Source of the DNA: Curtobacterium sp. MCBD17_013
GTDB lineage: Bacteria; Actinomycetota; Actinomycetes; Actinomycetales; Microbacteriaceae
Reading direction: 5' to 3'
Length of the DNA: 64,000 nt
Assembly: GCF_003234565.1 (NCBI RefSeq)
Contig: NZ_QKTU01000004.1
Span: 124,001 to 188,000, forward strand
Notes under the pieces: generated by a model
What the model was told of the DNA's origin: nothing
Seen by the model: the letters and a program-made list of their open reading frames with translations, nothing else
Databases searched by the model: none
Position numbers and translations under genes: made by a program
Part shown: positions 1 through 8,224 of the stretch, piece by piece
Numbering within the stretch: position 1 is the first letter of the stretch
Layout: the number at the start of each line of letters is the position of its first letter

Positions 1-1
1 G

Positions 2-295
2 CTCCACGCCGCCGGGATCGACGACGACACCGTGCACCGGATCACGCTCGACGACCCGGATCGGTTGCTCAGCCGGACCCACCTGGCGTTCGGGTTCGGG
101 GCCGAGGGCTCGTTCTGGGTCCTCGACGCGGACTCCGCCAACGGCGCCGAGCTGCACCGCCCGGGGTTCCCTTCCACGATGCTCTCGCGGGGCCAGCGCA
201 CCACGATCCGCCCGGACGACGTCGTCGTCTTCGGGGGTCACGTGCTCCGCACCGAACCGGCGACCGCGCTCGTGCCCGAGACACCGCTCGACTGA
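2..295 (+). CDS. FHA-domain protein, C-terminal fragment (5' end outside window)
   Basis: Only about the last 97 residues are present; the frame is open back to the window edge, so the true start lies upstream. The fragment carries the core of a forkhead-associated phosphothreonine-binding domain: SRTHLAF (the S-R-x-H signature), then DADSANGAEL (the conserved N-G turn) and a DDVVVFGGH strand near the end. FHA domains read phosphorylated partner proteins. It converges tail-to-tail on the EccC ATPase with only 14 nt between stop codons. FHA proteins are common components or regulators of actinobacterial type VII secretion loci, so a role in that locus is plausible but inferred from position. 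What precedes the FHA domain cannot be seen. Confidence 0.8.
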   Translation, partial: LHAAGIDDDTVHRITLDDPDRLLSRTHLAFGFGAEGSFWVLDADSANGAELHRPGFPSTMLSRGQRTTIRPDDVVVFGGHVLRTEPATALVPETPLD

Positions 296-309
296 CGGCG
301 CGCACGCGA

Positions 310-3300
310 TCAGTCGCCCTCCGGCACCTGCACCACCCGGAGGACGCCGTCCGCGTCGTGCAGCAACCCCCGCCCGGGCATGCGGTCCTGACCCAGCGCG
401 CTCTTGGTCAGGCGCGCACCGATCAGGTCGCCGTCGACGGTGCTCAGCGGGGCGAGGAGCAGGCCCCGTCGCGCCTTCTTGGCGTCCACCTGCCAGCCGC
501 GGAACCCGCTCGCCACGCCCTCGACGTCACCGCCGAGCACGAGGCCGACGCGGCGCCCCCGCTCCGACGCCATGATCGCGCGGAACACCGGCTCGGCATC
601 GGTCTCCTTGAGCAGCTCCGCGTCGTCGACGAGCACGAGGGTGAAGCCCTCCGCCCCCTCGACCGCCGCGGCGAGGTCGTCCGCGCTGAGTCCGGGATCG
701 GTGAACACGGTGCACCGTGCGTGCTCGGCCGCGAGTGCGCGCAGCGGTGAGTCGCGCGGGACGACCGCGACGACGCTCCCGCCCGTGTCCAGGGCGTGTC
801 GGGCCATCGCGACCAACGTCGTGCTCTTGCCTGAGCGGGCGCTCCCCGCGACGACGAACACCGCGGTGTCGTCGACGAAGTCGTGGGTGTGGAAGCGGAG
901 CTCGTCGCCGCCCACACCGACCCCGATCCTCCCGGCGCGCGCATCGGCGACCGGCAGGTACCGGACCGCCTCGGAGCGCGTGATCCCCTGCGGGAGCGCA
1001 TCGACCCGGACCGGCCGGGGCGCGTCCGCGGCCACCAACGCTCGGACCTCGTCACCGATCCCGCGGAGGGCGTCGGCCTGCGCCCGCCCGGTGGCGCCAC
1101 CGGGGAGCACGGCGATCTGGGTCTCGGTGGCCGTGGCGTTGCGGAACCCCCGACCGGGCGGGATGATCTCGGGCAGCTTCTTGCCGTTCACGCCCTCGTA
1201 CGCGTAGTCGCCGCGGTCCGCCAGGGCGAGCAGGAGCTTCCGCTCGACCTGGCTCGACATGCGCCCGGCGGTGAGCGTCCGATCCCCGGTGACGACGAGG
1301 TGCACGCCGACGCCGACGCCCTCGCGCAGGAGCGTCTGGACGGCGTCGTGCAGTGCGCCGTTCTCGACCTCGGCCAGCGAGGACATGAAGCCCTCCCACT
1401 GGTCGAGCAGGACCACGACGTGGGGCATGGGGACCTCGTCGGCGGCGGGCGCGGCCTCGCGCTGCTCGGCGATGGACCCGTACCCGCCGCGGGCGAACGC
1501 CGTCTGCCGCGTCCGGACGAGACCGAGCAGGGTGGTCACCAGCCGCGCGACACGTTCCGGCTCGTGTCGCTGCACCACTGCACCGCAGTGCGGGAGCGCG
1601 CCGATCGGCAGGAGGGCACCGTTGCCGCAGTCGATGCCGTAGAGGTGCACGTCCCCGACACCGAGCCGCAGGGCCATCGCGCCGGCGAGGGTCCGCAGCG
1701 CCTGACTGCGTCCGCTCCGCGGCGAGCCGATGACGAACAGGTGGCCGTCCTGGTCGAGGTCGAACACCAGGGGCCGCTGCTCCTGCCGGTCCGGGTGGTC
1801 CTCGAGCCCCCAGGCCACCGCGAGCGGCGCCGTCGCCGCGGACACGGCCTCCACGTCGGCCAGGGTCACGAGCGACGGCAACGGTGGGAGCCACGGCTTG
1901 CGCTGCTCGGGGACGCCGACCGCCATGGCCGCGTCGCCGACGGCCCGGACCAGCACGCTGAGGTCCGTGACCTCGACGTCGGCCAGGTCGGAAGCCGTCG
2001 CAGCGCGGCGCGGTGCCGGTTCGCTGAGGTCCGCGAAGCTCCGCTCGCGCACGAGCGGAGCGACGTCCGCGTCGTCGCCGACGCCCCCTGGACGACGACC
2101 CCCGACGCGACCGGTCTGGAACGGCAGGAGCGACGCCGCGCCGAGCCGGACGTAGGCGCGTCCGGGCGTGGTCTTCGGGATCCGCGCCGCGTCGTTCGCC
2201 CCGATCACGTCCTGGCTCTCGGACTGGTCGGTCACCCGCAGCGCGATGCGGATGTTCGTGTTCGCCCGGATCTCGGGCGACACGACGCCGCCCGGCCGCT
2301 GGGTCGCGAGCACCAGGTGGATGCCCAGCGAGCGGCCCCGCTGCGCCACGTTCACCAGGCCCTTCACGAAGTCCGGGAGTTCGCGGGCGAGCGACGCGAA
2401 CTCGTCGATCACGATGACCAGACGGGGCAAGGAGGGAACCGAGGCGTCACCCGCCGCCGCCCGTTTCGCGCGGAGGTCCTGGTGGTCCTCGAGATCCTTG
2501 GCGCCGACCGCGGCCAGGGCGTGCTCGCGGCGGCGGAGCTCCGCCCCGAGCGACTCCAGCGCGCGCTCGACCTGGTGGGTGTCGAGGTCGGTCACCATCC
2601 CGACCGTGTGCGGCAGGTCGACGCAGTCCTTGAACGCCGCGCCGCCCTTGTAGTCGACGAGGACGAACACCATCTCGTCCGGGCGGTTCGCCACCGCGAG
2701 CGACGCCACCAGCGACTGCAGCAGTTCGGACTTGCCGGACCCCGTCGTGCCGGCGACGAGCCCGTGCGGCCCGTCGCGGTGCAGGTCGATCGCGAAGGCG
2801 CCGTCGATGGACTCGCCGATCACGGCCGTCGTGCTGCGCCCGCCGAGCATCCAGCGCGCCTGGACGGCCTCGGACGTCGGCGGTTCGAGCGCGAGCACGT
2901 CCAGCAGCCGGGACGACGACGGCACCGCGCCGTCCTCGACGTCGGGGCTCGCGTCGACGATCGGCGACAACGACCGCGCCACCCACTCGAGCCAGTCCTG
3001 GTCCACCAGGTCCGGGCGGGCGTCGTCGATCCGCTCGCTCCGCTGCTGGCGGACGCGGAGGCGGCCGTCGCGGACGACGACCACGGCGTCGCACTCCTCC
3101 GGGAGCAGGCGCTCGTCGAGGTCGAGGCAGATGCTGAAGACGCCGACCGCCGGGCCCTCCTTGAGCACCTGGACGAGCGACGGCATGGCGCGGAGCCGGC
3201 GCGCGCCGTCCATGACGACCACGATCTGGCCGGCGTGCTGCGCCTGCCGCCCGGCCCGGACACCGGCCTCCTTCCGGGCGTCGATGGTGGCGGACAGCTC

Positions 3301-4752
3301 CGCGATGAGCCGTGCGGTACCGGCCGCGGTGGACGCGATGCTCGTGACCGGCTGGTCGGCGCCGTCGCGGCGGACGTGTGGGAGCCACGACATCCACTCC
3401 CACAGACCCGTCCTGGTCGAGTCGGTGAGCAGCGCGAACGTCAGGTCCTTCGGGCTCTGCAGCGTCGCCAGTTGCGCGACCACCCAGTTCGCGATCCGGC
3501 GCGCGTCGTCCCCCGGGCCCGCGATCCCGAGCACGCCCCGCTCGGCGAGCTCGATCCGCACCGGGACGTCGCGGGCGTCCCACGTGACCGTCCGCTTGTG
3601 CGAGAGCTGTTCCGGGTCCTCGAGCGTCACCTCGGACCGCTGCGTCGCGGTGCCGACGCGGACGAGCAGGTGGTCGGGGTCGGTCGGGCGGCGTTCCCAG
3701 AGGCGCGGGAGCGGCCCGACGGCGGTCTCGTACACGTCCGCGGGATCGGGAGCGCTGGCGATCCACCGCGCACGCTCACGTCGGAGGGACTCGGTCGCGT
3801 CCGCCTCGATCCGCGCCCGGGTGTCCTCGTACTCGGCCACCCGCTGCCGGTGGGTCTTCTTGCCCTGCCGTCGGCCCTGCAACCCGGTGATCACCATGAC
3901 GAGGGGCGAGAGCAGGGCGACGAGCAGGTAGATCCAGCGGCCCGTCGTCGACACGAACATGACGGCCATGCCCATCGGGGCCAGGGCCATGAGGATCGGC
4001 AGGGCCCTGGCCGGCGGCTCGATCGGCGGCACCGGCAACTGGTACCGCGCGTGGTCGTCCGGCGGCAGGATGCGGGGTGGCCGGTTGTACTCCAGGGCCA
4101 TGCCGTCCTCGGCGAGCGCGAGGTGCGCTCCGCGGCTCCGCGGGCGTCCGTACGCGAGCAAGGCCGACCCGATCGTGAGCTGCGCGTCCTCGGCCCATGC
4201 GGTTTCCGTCACCACGGGGTCGCCGTCGAGCGCGGCACCCGCGTACCCGTTGACCGGGCGCACGGTCGCGCCGTCCGGACCGACGGAGACCAGGAGCGCG
4301 ATGTCGGGCACGCCCTGGCCGCCGAGCGCCGCGGCGGCGTCCGCCAGGCCGTCGGCCTGGGTGGCGGCCTCCACGCGGAGCTGGGCCGCCGCCCCCGAGC
4401 CGATCGTGACGATCCCCGCGTCGGCCCGGACGACCGTGCCCGCGTGCGGTCCGGACACGATCCGGACCTCGCCGAGTGACAGCGCACGGACGGGAGGCGG
4501 TGGGACGGCCTCGGCGCTCCGGCTCACCACCACGCCGTCACGGACACCGGAGGCGGCGATCGACGCGTCGAGGTCCAACGGGCGCTCGCCCACGAAGTAG
4601 GTCGCCGGGCCGGTGGCGGACGTGACATCGGTCGCGAGCAGCCGCTCGGCCTCGGCCACGACCTCGCGGACCGCCCGCCCGGTGTCGCCATCGACGTGGA
4701 CGTTGGCCGTCTGCCCGCTGTCGCGGTCCACCATCGTGAACGTGAACGTCAT
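310..4752 (-). CDS. eccC: Type VII secretion ATPase EccC (FtsK/SpoIIIE family)
   Basis: 1480-aa membrane ATPase that recognises WXG100 substrates and drives their export. In order: a YukD/ubiquitin-like N-terminal domain (about residues 1-80), an FHA-like stretch, two membrane segments (about 247-292), a degenerate first ATPase domain, then three FtsK-type ATPase modules with P-loops GTTGSGKSELL (about 667), GSPRSGRSQAL (about 1007) and GSARSGKSTTL (about 1300). The first of these also has the VDYKGGAAF and VIDEFASL motifs. Only this module is fully canonical; the second P-loop has R for K. The frame stays open 59 codons further upstream, but the start at 4752 is preceded by a strong GGGGGAG ribosome site and the extra N-terminus would run into the divergent promoter. 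It is divergent from the WXG100 gene. EccB, EccD, EccE and mycosin are not in the window. Confidence 0.93.
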   Translation of the reverse strand: MTFTFTMVDRDSGQTANVHVDGDTGRAVREVVAEAERLLATDVTSATGPATYFVGERPLDLDASIAASGVRDGVVVSRSAEAVPPPPVRALSLGEVRIVSGPHAGTVVRADAGIVTIGSGAAAQLRVEAATQADGLADAAAALGGQGVPDIALLVSVGPDGATVRPVNGYAGAALDGDPVVTETAWAEDAQLTIGSALLAYGRPRSRGAHLALAEDGMALEYNRPPRILPPDDHARYQLPVPPIEPPARALPILMALAPMGMAVMFVSTTGRWIYLLVALLSPLVMVITGLQGRRQGKKTHRQRVAEYEDTRARIEADATESLRRERARWIASAPDPADVYETAVGPLPRLWERRPTDPDHLLVRVGTATQRSEVTLEDPEQLSHKRTVTWDARDVPVRIELAERGVLGIAGPGDDARRIANWVVAQLATLQSPKDLTFALLTDSTRTGLWEWMSWLPHVRRDGADQPVTSIASTAAGTARLIAELSATIDARKEAGVRAGRQAQHAGQIVVVMDGARRLRAMPSLVQVLKEGPAVGVFSICLDLDERLLPEECDAVVVVRDGRLRVRQQRSERIDDARPDLVDQDWLEWVARSLSPIVDASPDVEDGAVPSSSRLLDVLALEPPTSEAVQARWMLGGRSTTAVIGESIDGAFAIDLHRDGPHGLVAGTTGSGKSELLQSLVASLAVANRPDEMVFVLVDYKGGAAFKDCVDLPHTVGMVTDLDTHQVERALESLGAELRRREHALAAVGAKDLEDHQDLRAKRAAAGDASVPSLPRLVIVIDEFASLARELPDFVKGLVNVAQRGRSLGIHLVLATQRPGGVVSPEIRANTNIRIALRVTDQSESQDVIGANDAARIPKTTPGRAYVRLGAASLLPFQTGRVGGRRPGGVGDDADVAPLVRERSFADLSEPAPRRAATASDLADVEVTDLSVLVRAVGDAAMAVGVPEQRKPWLPPLPSLVTLADVEAVSAATAPLAVAWGLEDHPDRQEQRPLVFDLDQDGHLFVIGSPRSGRSQALRTLAGAMALRLGVGDVHLYGIDCGNGALLPIGALPHCGAVVQRHEPERVARLVTTLLGLVRTRQTAFARGGYGSIAEQREAAPAADEVPMPHVVVLLDQWEGFMSSLAEVENGALHDAVQTLLREGVGVGVHLVVTGDRTLTAGRMSSQVERKLLLALADRGDYAYEGVNGKKLPEIIPPGRGFRNATATETQIAVLPGGATGRAQADALRGIGDEVRALVAADAPRPVRVDALPQGITRSEAVRYLPVADARAGRIGVGVGGDELRFHTHDFVDDTAVFVVAGSARSGKSTTLVAMARHALDTGGSVVAVVPRDSPLRALAAEHARCTVFTDPGLSADDLAAAVEGAEGFTLVLVDDAELLKETDAEPVFRAIMASERGRRVGLVLGGDVEGVASGFRGWQVDAKKARRGLLLAPLSTVDGDLIGARLTKSALGQDRMPGRGLLHDADGVLRVVQVPEGD

Positions 4753-4811
4753 CCTGCTCCCCCTCGCCCCGCCATCGTGGCGGGCACCTCTGACAGCGGG
4801 GCCCCTTAGCA

Positions 4812-4825
4812 CATGCGATTGCATG
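4812..4825. promoter_or_regulatory. Palindrome CATGC-GATT-GCATG in the T7SS divergent promoter
   Basis: Perfect 5-bp inverted repeat with a 4-nt centre in the 179-nt spacer between eccC and the WXG100 gene. The location between two divergent transcripts suggests a shared regulator site; the regulator is unknown. The flanks are more AT-rich than the surrounding sequence. Confidence 0.4.
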
Positions 4826-4863
4826 AACTGTGGAGAACCGCTGTGCGGCCGACGCGTCGATGG

Positions 4864-4869
4864 TAGTGT
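4864..4869 (+). promoter_or_regulatory. Probable -10 box (TAGTGT) for the WXG100/effector transcript
   Basis: TAGTGT fits the actinobacterial TAnnnT -10 consensus and lies about 63 nt before the GTG start of the WXG100 gene. No convincing -35 box is seen. The transcript leader would contain a small CCCCG-AA-CGGGG hairpin. Confidence 0.4.
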
Positions 4870-4931
4870 CGCGCCGTGGAACGCCCCGAACGGGGGGAAA
4901 TACAGCATGACTCCGGGGAAAGGGAGCACCA

Positions 4932-5228
4932 GTGGCGAACATCAACGTGTCCTACGCGGACCTCGAGGCAGCGGCATCCGACCTCAAGGCGGGGCAAGCC
5001 GACATCGAGGACCGTCTGTCCGCGCTGCAGCGCAAGATCCAGCAGCTCATCTCCGACGGCTACGTCACCGACAAGTCGTCCGTGGCGTTCGGTGAGTCCT
5101 ACGACGAGTTCAACCGGGGCGTCACGCAGACGGTGCAGGGCCTCGACGGGCTCTCGTCCTTCCTGACGAAGGCGTCGCAGACCCTGTCCGAGACCGACGA
5201 GTCGCTCGCATCGGGCCTCAAGGGCTGA
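4932..5228 (+). CDS. WXG100 family type VII secretion protein (EsxA/EsxB-like)
   Basis: 98-aa helical-hairpin protein typical of T7SS substrates, which dimerise and are exported by EccC. Length and heptad pattern fit the family: helix 1 (about 7-40), a turn around DGYVTDKSS (about 43-51), helix 2 (about 52-92). The turn lacks the tryptophan of the W-x-G motif, having D-G-Y instead, as in many divergent actinobacterial members. Starts with GTG after AAGGGAG. It is first in a plus-strand series that continues with a second small Esx-like gene and a large WXG-headed protein, and is divergent from eccC, so it most likely uses that ATPase. Confidence 0.85.
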   Translation: MANINVSYADLEAAASDLKAGQADIEDRLSALQRKIQQLISDGYVTDKSSVAFGESYDEFNRGVTQTVQGLDGLSSFLTKASQTLSETDESLASGLKG

Positions 5229-5235
5229 CATCGCT

Positions 5236-5273
5236 CCACGACCCGTGCGCCGTCCGCGGCGCACGGGTCGTGG
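5236..5273 (+). terminator. Perfect 16-bp hairpin between the two small Esx-type genes
   Basis: CCACGACCCGTGCGCC is followed by a 6-nt loop (GTCCGC) and its exact reverse complement. It starts 8 nt after the WXG100 stop codon. There is no T-tract, but high-GC actinobacteria often lack one. It probably ends or attenuates the transcript so that the WXG100 protein is made in excess over the downstream genes; it could also stabilise the 3' end of a processed mRNA. Confidence 0.65.
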
Positions 5274-5304
5274 GCGTATCCGCGCGACGGGGAGGGACAT
5301 CGCC

Positions 5305-5631
5305 ATGGCAGACCGGCTGCTCGTCGACCTCATGGGTCTCGGCGAACTGGAACGGGACCTGACGACCGTGCACCGCACGCTGGAGCGTGCGCACAAGCAG
5401 GTCGACGCATCCGACGACGAGATCGGATCGCGGGTCGTCCAGGGTGCGCTGCACGACTTCGACCACCGGTGGGAGGACAAGCGCCGGAAGATCACGGACT
5501 CCACCGCGGCCCTCGCTGCCATGCTCACGACGTCCGAGCGCGCCTACCGCGAGACCGACGCCCACCTCGCCTCCGCCCTGCGGGTCGACGACCAGGCCGG
5601 TGGGCCCACCGCCGCCGGATCGGCGCGGTAG
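5305..5631 (+). CDS. Small WXG100-like protein of the T7SS effector operon
   Basis: 108-aa acidic, mostly helical protein with no cysteine and no signal peptide; the helical-hairpin pattern (helices about 3-45 and 50-95) and position suggest an Esx-like partner or chaperone for the following large protein. A GTG 60 nt upstream would keep the frame open but lies inside the terminator hairpin, so I chose the ATG at 5305, which follows GGGGAGGG. The C-terminus ends in a loose Gly/Ala-rich tail. The next gene begins 2 nt after its stop, so the two are almost certainly co-translated. Sequence identity to a named family cannot be claimed. Confidence 0.7.
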   Translation: MADRLLVDLMGLGELERDLTTVHRTLERAHKQVDASDDEIGSRVVQGALHDFDHRWEDKRRKITDSTAALAAMLTTSERAYRETDAHLASALRVDDQAGGPTAAGSAR

Positions 5632-5633
5632 CC

Positions 5634-7430
5634 GTGTCCCGTCCCACGGGCTGGGCGGTCGTGGACCAGGGGTTCGACCCGGTCCCCGGCGACCCCACCG
5701 TCGTCCGCATGATGGCCCGTGAGTACCAGCGCATCTCGGAGGCCGCAGACGACGCGACCACGCGCCTCCGGTCCGTCCGCGGCTCGGGCTGGCTCACCGA
5801 TTGGCAGGGTGAAGCCGCCGACGTCTTCGTCCGCGCGATCCAGGACACCCCCACCGACCTCGCGAAGCTCGTGCACTCGTACGCCGACGTCGCCACCGCG
5901 CTCCTCGGGTGGGCCGACGTCGTCGACCACACGCAGTACCGCGCCGACGGTGCCCTCGCCGACGCCAAGGACGCAGCCGGCGACCTCGACGCCGCCCGTC
6001 ACCGGCTCGACGACGCCCAGGCGACCGCGGCGCACTACGCGGCGACGGCCTCCCGTCTCACCGCGCTCGCCGCCGCGCACCCCGCCGGCTCGACGCCGCC
6101 CACCGGCGCGGAGGTCCCGACCCCGGCGCAGCTGCGCGCCGCGTCCGACAACGCCGCCGTGGCATCCGACGGGGCCGAGGCCGCACAGAGCTCCATCACC
6201 GCCGCGCAGTCCCGGATCGACGCCGCGAAGCGTCTGGTCGCCGAGGCCCGTGGCGACTGGGAGGACGGCGAACGTCGCACGGCGACCGCGATCGGCCACG
6301 CGGCCGACGCCGGTCTCGGCAAGCAGTCCGTCTGGGACGAGGTGTTCCAGTCCGAGGTCTGGAGCGACATCGTCTCCGTGGCCAAGGTCGTCGTGGCCGT
6401 GGGGGGCGTCATCGCGCTCATCGTCGGCGGTCCGATCGCCTGGATCGTCGCGGGTGTCGCGCTCCTCGTGCTCGCCGACACCGTCTACAAGATGACCAAG
6501 GGCCAGGCGGACGGGTGGGACCTCGCGTTCGCGGCCCTCGACTGCATCCCGATGGGCAAGGGGATCACCACCGCGGCCCGGGTCGGCGAGGAGTTCGCCA
6601 AGGGCGCGGGACTCGCGGGCGGGATCGCCTCCGCAGGCAGGCACGTCGGTTCCGAAGTGGTGAACACGGCGCGGTCGTTCACCGCGCTCCCGCACCTCGT
6701 CGCCAACGTGCGGCACGGGACGGCGCTCCGGTCGGTGGAGTCGCTCCGCGCGTTCGTCGTCGCGGGGCTCCCGGCCGGGGTGCGGGACGTGCGGAACGCG
6801 CGCGGCGCCTTTCGCGATGGCGTGGAGGCGTACTGGCGGTCCGACCTCCCCTCGGTCGCCGCTCGCGCCCGGCACTGGCAGGGCACAACGAGCGGTTGGA
6901 AGAGCGGCTACCCGGGGGTCGACCCCTGGCGCTCGGGTCGGCCGACGTCCATCGTCGGCCAACGCCTGCAGGTGGTCGGGAACGGCGAGTTCTACGTGAT
7001 GAGCGAGGGACCCGCACACGATCTGATCACGACTGGTGGTGACGCCGCGCAGTACGCCGCCAGCGTGCAGGTCGGAGTGCACGACGCGAGCGGCCCGTTC
7101 CAGACCTTCCGGCCGCAGGGCGAGACCTACCTGGTCACCCAGCCCCTGCCGCACGCCGTCGGATCGGCAGTGGCCAATCCGCAGTACGGCGCAGGCGGCG
7201 CGAGCGAGGTCTTCATCCCAGGTGACCGCTCGTCGTGGGGCACGGCCTTCCAGTCGATCGACCGGCCTCTCATGGATCCTGCCAGTGTCCATCCCCTCCC
7301 CGGCACGCTCCGGATGGAGGAGTACGGCTCCGCACTCCGTTCCATGGGTGTCGGTGCTCGCGGCCTCGTCGTGGCGACGCCCTGGGACTACGCCGACGAC
7401 CTCCGGCATCACGTCGTCGCTGCGCAGTGA
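5634..7430 (+). CDS. Putative T7SS-secreted effector: WXG-type head, hydrophobic segment, unassigned C-terminal domain
   Basis: 598 aa, GTG start 2 nt after the preceding stop. The N-terminal 200 residues are helical and contain a true W-x-G (LTDWQGEAADVF, about residue 57), as in LXG/WXG-headed T7SS effectors. A long Ala-rich helical stretch follows, then a glycine-rich hydrophobic segment (about 250-285, VGGVIALIVGGPIAWIVAG), a feature of many actinobacterial polymorphic effectors. The last 160 or so residues form a separate domain with no family I can name; QPLPHAVGSAVANPQYGAGG faintly resembles a strand and glycine turn of TNT-type NAD glycohydrolases, but the match is too weak to assign. 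The next gene overlaps it by 4 nt (GTGA). Effector status is inferred from architecture and context; a structural surface protein is the alternative. Confidence 0.75.
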   Translation: MSRPTGWAVVDQGFDPVPGDPTVVRMMAREYQRISEAADDATTRLRSVRGSGWLTDWQGEAADVFVRAIQDTPTDLAKLVHSYADVATALLGWADVVDHTQYRADGALADAKDAAGDLDAARHRLDDAQATAAHYAATASRLTALAAAHPAGSTPPTGAEVPTPAQLRAASDNAAVASDGAEAAQSSITAAQSRIDAAKRLVAEARGDWEDGERRTATAIGHAADAGLGKQSVWDEVFQSEVWSDIVSVAKVVVAVGGVIALIVGGPIAWIVAGVALLVLADTVYKMTKGQADGWDLAFAALDCIPMGKGITTAARVGEEFAKGAGLAGGIASAGRHVGSEVVNTARSFTALPHLVANVRHGTALRSVESLRAFVVAGLPAGVRDVRNARGAFRDGVEAYWRSDLPSVAARARHWQGTTSGWKSGYPGVDPWRSGRPTSIVGQRLQVVGNGEFYVMSEGPAHDLITTGGDAAQYAASVQVGVHDASGPFQTFRPQGETYLVTQPLPHAVGSAVANPQYGAGGASEVFIPGDRSSWGTAFQSIDRPLMDPASVHPLPGTLRMEEYGSALRSMGVGARGLVVATPWDYADDLRHHVVAAQ

Positions 7431-8224
7431 GCCCCCGCGGGATCACGCGAGGCGGCGAAGAGATCCTGCCGCGCTCGGCGAGTTGGGCGACCCAGCCCGC
7501 CGGCGACGGCACGGGTCGGCTCGTCGTGCCGCCGTCGCACGTCCCGATGTGGCCCGAGTACGGGCGGCTACTCGGCCTCGTCAACTGGTACCAGGCGTCC
7601 GGGTACGAACTCCTCGAACACCGAGGGCCAGCGATGGAGCGAGGGAACGAGATCATCGCTGACCGACGGATGACGCTGCTCGGTCCTGTGCCGACGCCCG
7701 CCGAGTTCGCGGCGCGGTGGGTGCTGCCGCCGGGGACCACGTACGAGGCCGTACCGGCCCTCGGGCACGACGGTGACGGACTGCGGGTCCGCGACGGGCT
7801 CGAGGCTGGCGGCTCGCGGTACGCCGTGGACCTCCGCTTCGCTCGTCCGGGCACGGAGACGGTCGCGACCGACACCGCCGATCCGGTCATGCGGCGTCCG
7901 ATCCCGCTCCGTGCCGCGCTCCGCGACCCCGCTGACCCGGAGGGCGGATGGGGCCGTCTCCCCGCACTGGTGGCTCAGCTCCGCGGTGCGGGCGCGCGCG
8001 TGCACTCCGCCTTCGGCCGCTACCGGCGCTTGTCCGGACTGGTCGAGCACTCGGCGGGCGTCCGGGTGTCGGGCCACCACGTCTGGTCGGAGCTGCTCGC
8101 GACGGCGGCACTGCCGGCCGGTGTCCTCGTCGAGGACTTCGGCGACGGCCACGGCATCGTGCGCGACTTCCCCCAACCGTTCCGCGCGGAACGACCCCGA
8201 TTCGCGTTGGTCCTCGAACCGTGA
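7427..8224 (+). CDS. Unrecognised protein translationally coupled to the T7SS effector
   Basis: 265 aa, starting at a GTG that overlaps the effector's stop codon (GTGA) and ending in a second GTGA overlap with the next gene. No signal peptide, membrane segment or known motif is visible. It is rich in Arg, Pro and Gly with short beta-like stretches (RYAVDLRFAR, RFALVLEP). Tight coupling to an effector suggests an immunity protein or dedicated adaptor. Alternatively its start region could represent the end of a longer ancestral effector split by mutation: GGEEILPRSASWATQP has no obvious role as an N-terminus. Function unknown. Confidence 0.7.
   Translation: MSPRGITRGGEEILPRSASWATQPAGDGTGRLVVPPSHVPMWPEYGRLLGLVNWYQASGYELLEHRGPAMERGNEIIADRRMTLLGPVPTPAEFAARWVLPPGTTYEAVPALGHDGDGLRVRDGLEAGGSRYAVDLRFARPGTETVATDTADPVMRRPIPLRAALRDPADPEGGWGRLPALVAQLRGAGARVHSAFGRYRRLSGLVEHSAGVRVSGHHVWSELLATAALPAGVLVEDFGDGHGIVRDFPQPFRAERPRFALVLEP

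Noticed and set aside
883..4479. 1198-residue open frame antisense to eccC
   Set aside because: It is a by-product of very high GC in third positions: Arg/Gly/Pro/Asp-rich with no motif, and fully covered by a convincing gene on the other strand. The same applies to long frames opposite purB, guaA, pcrA, rtcB/GH15 and the phosphoketolase.
5245..5304. Longer N-terminus for the second Esx-like gene (GTG at 5245)
   Set aside because: It would read through the perfect 16-bp hairpin and lacks a ribosome site, whereas ATG 5305 has GGGGAGGG.
5634..7430. Assigning the effector tail as a TNT NAD glycohydrolase
   Set aside because: Only one short stretch looks similar and the key catalytic residues of the TNT family could not be located, so the tail is left unassigned.
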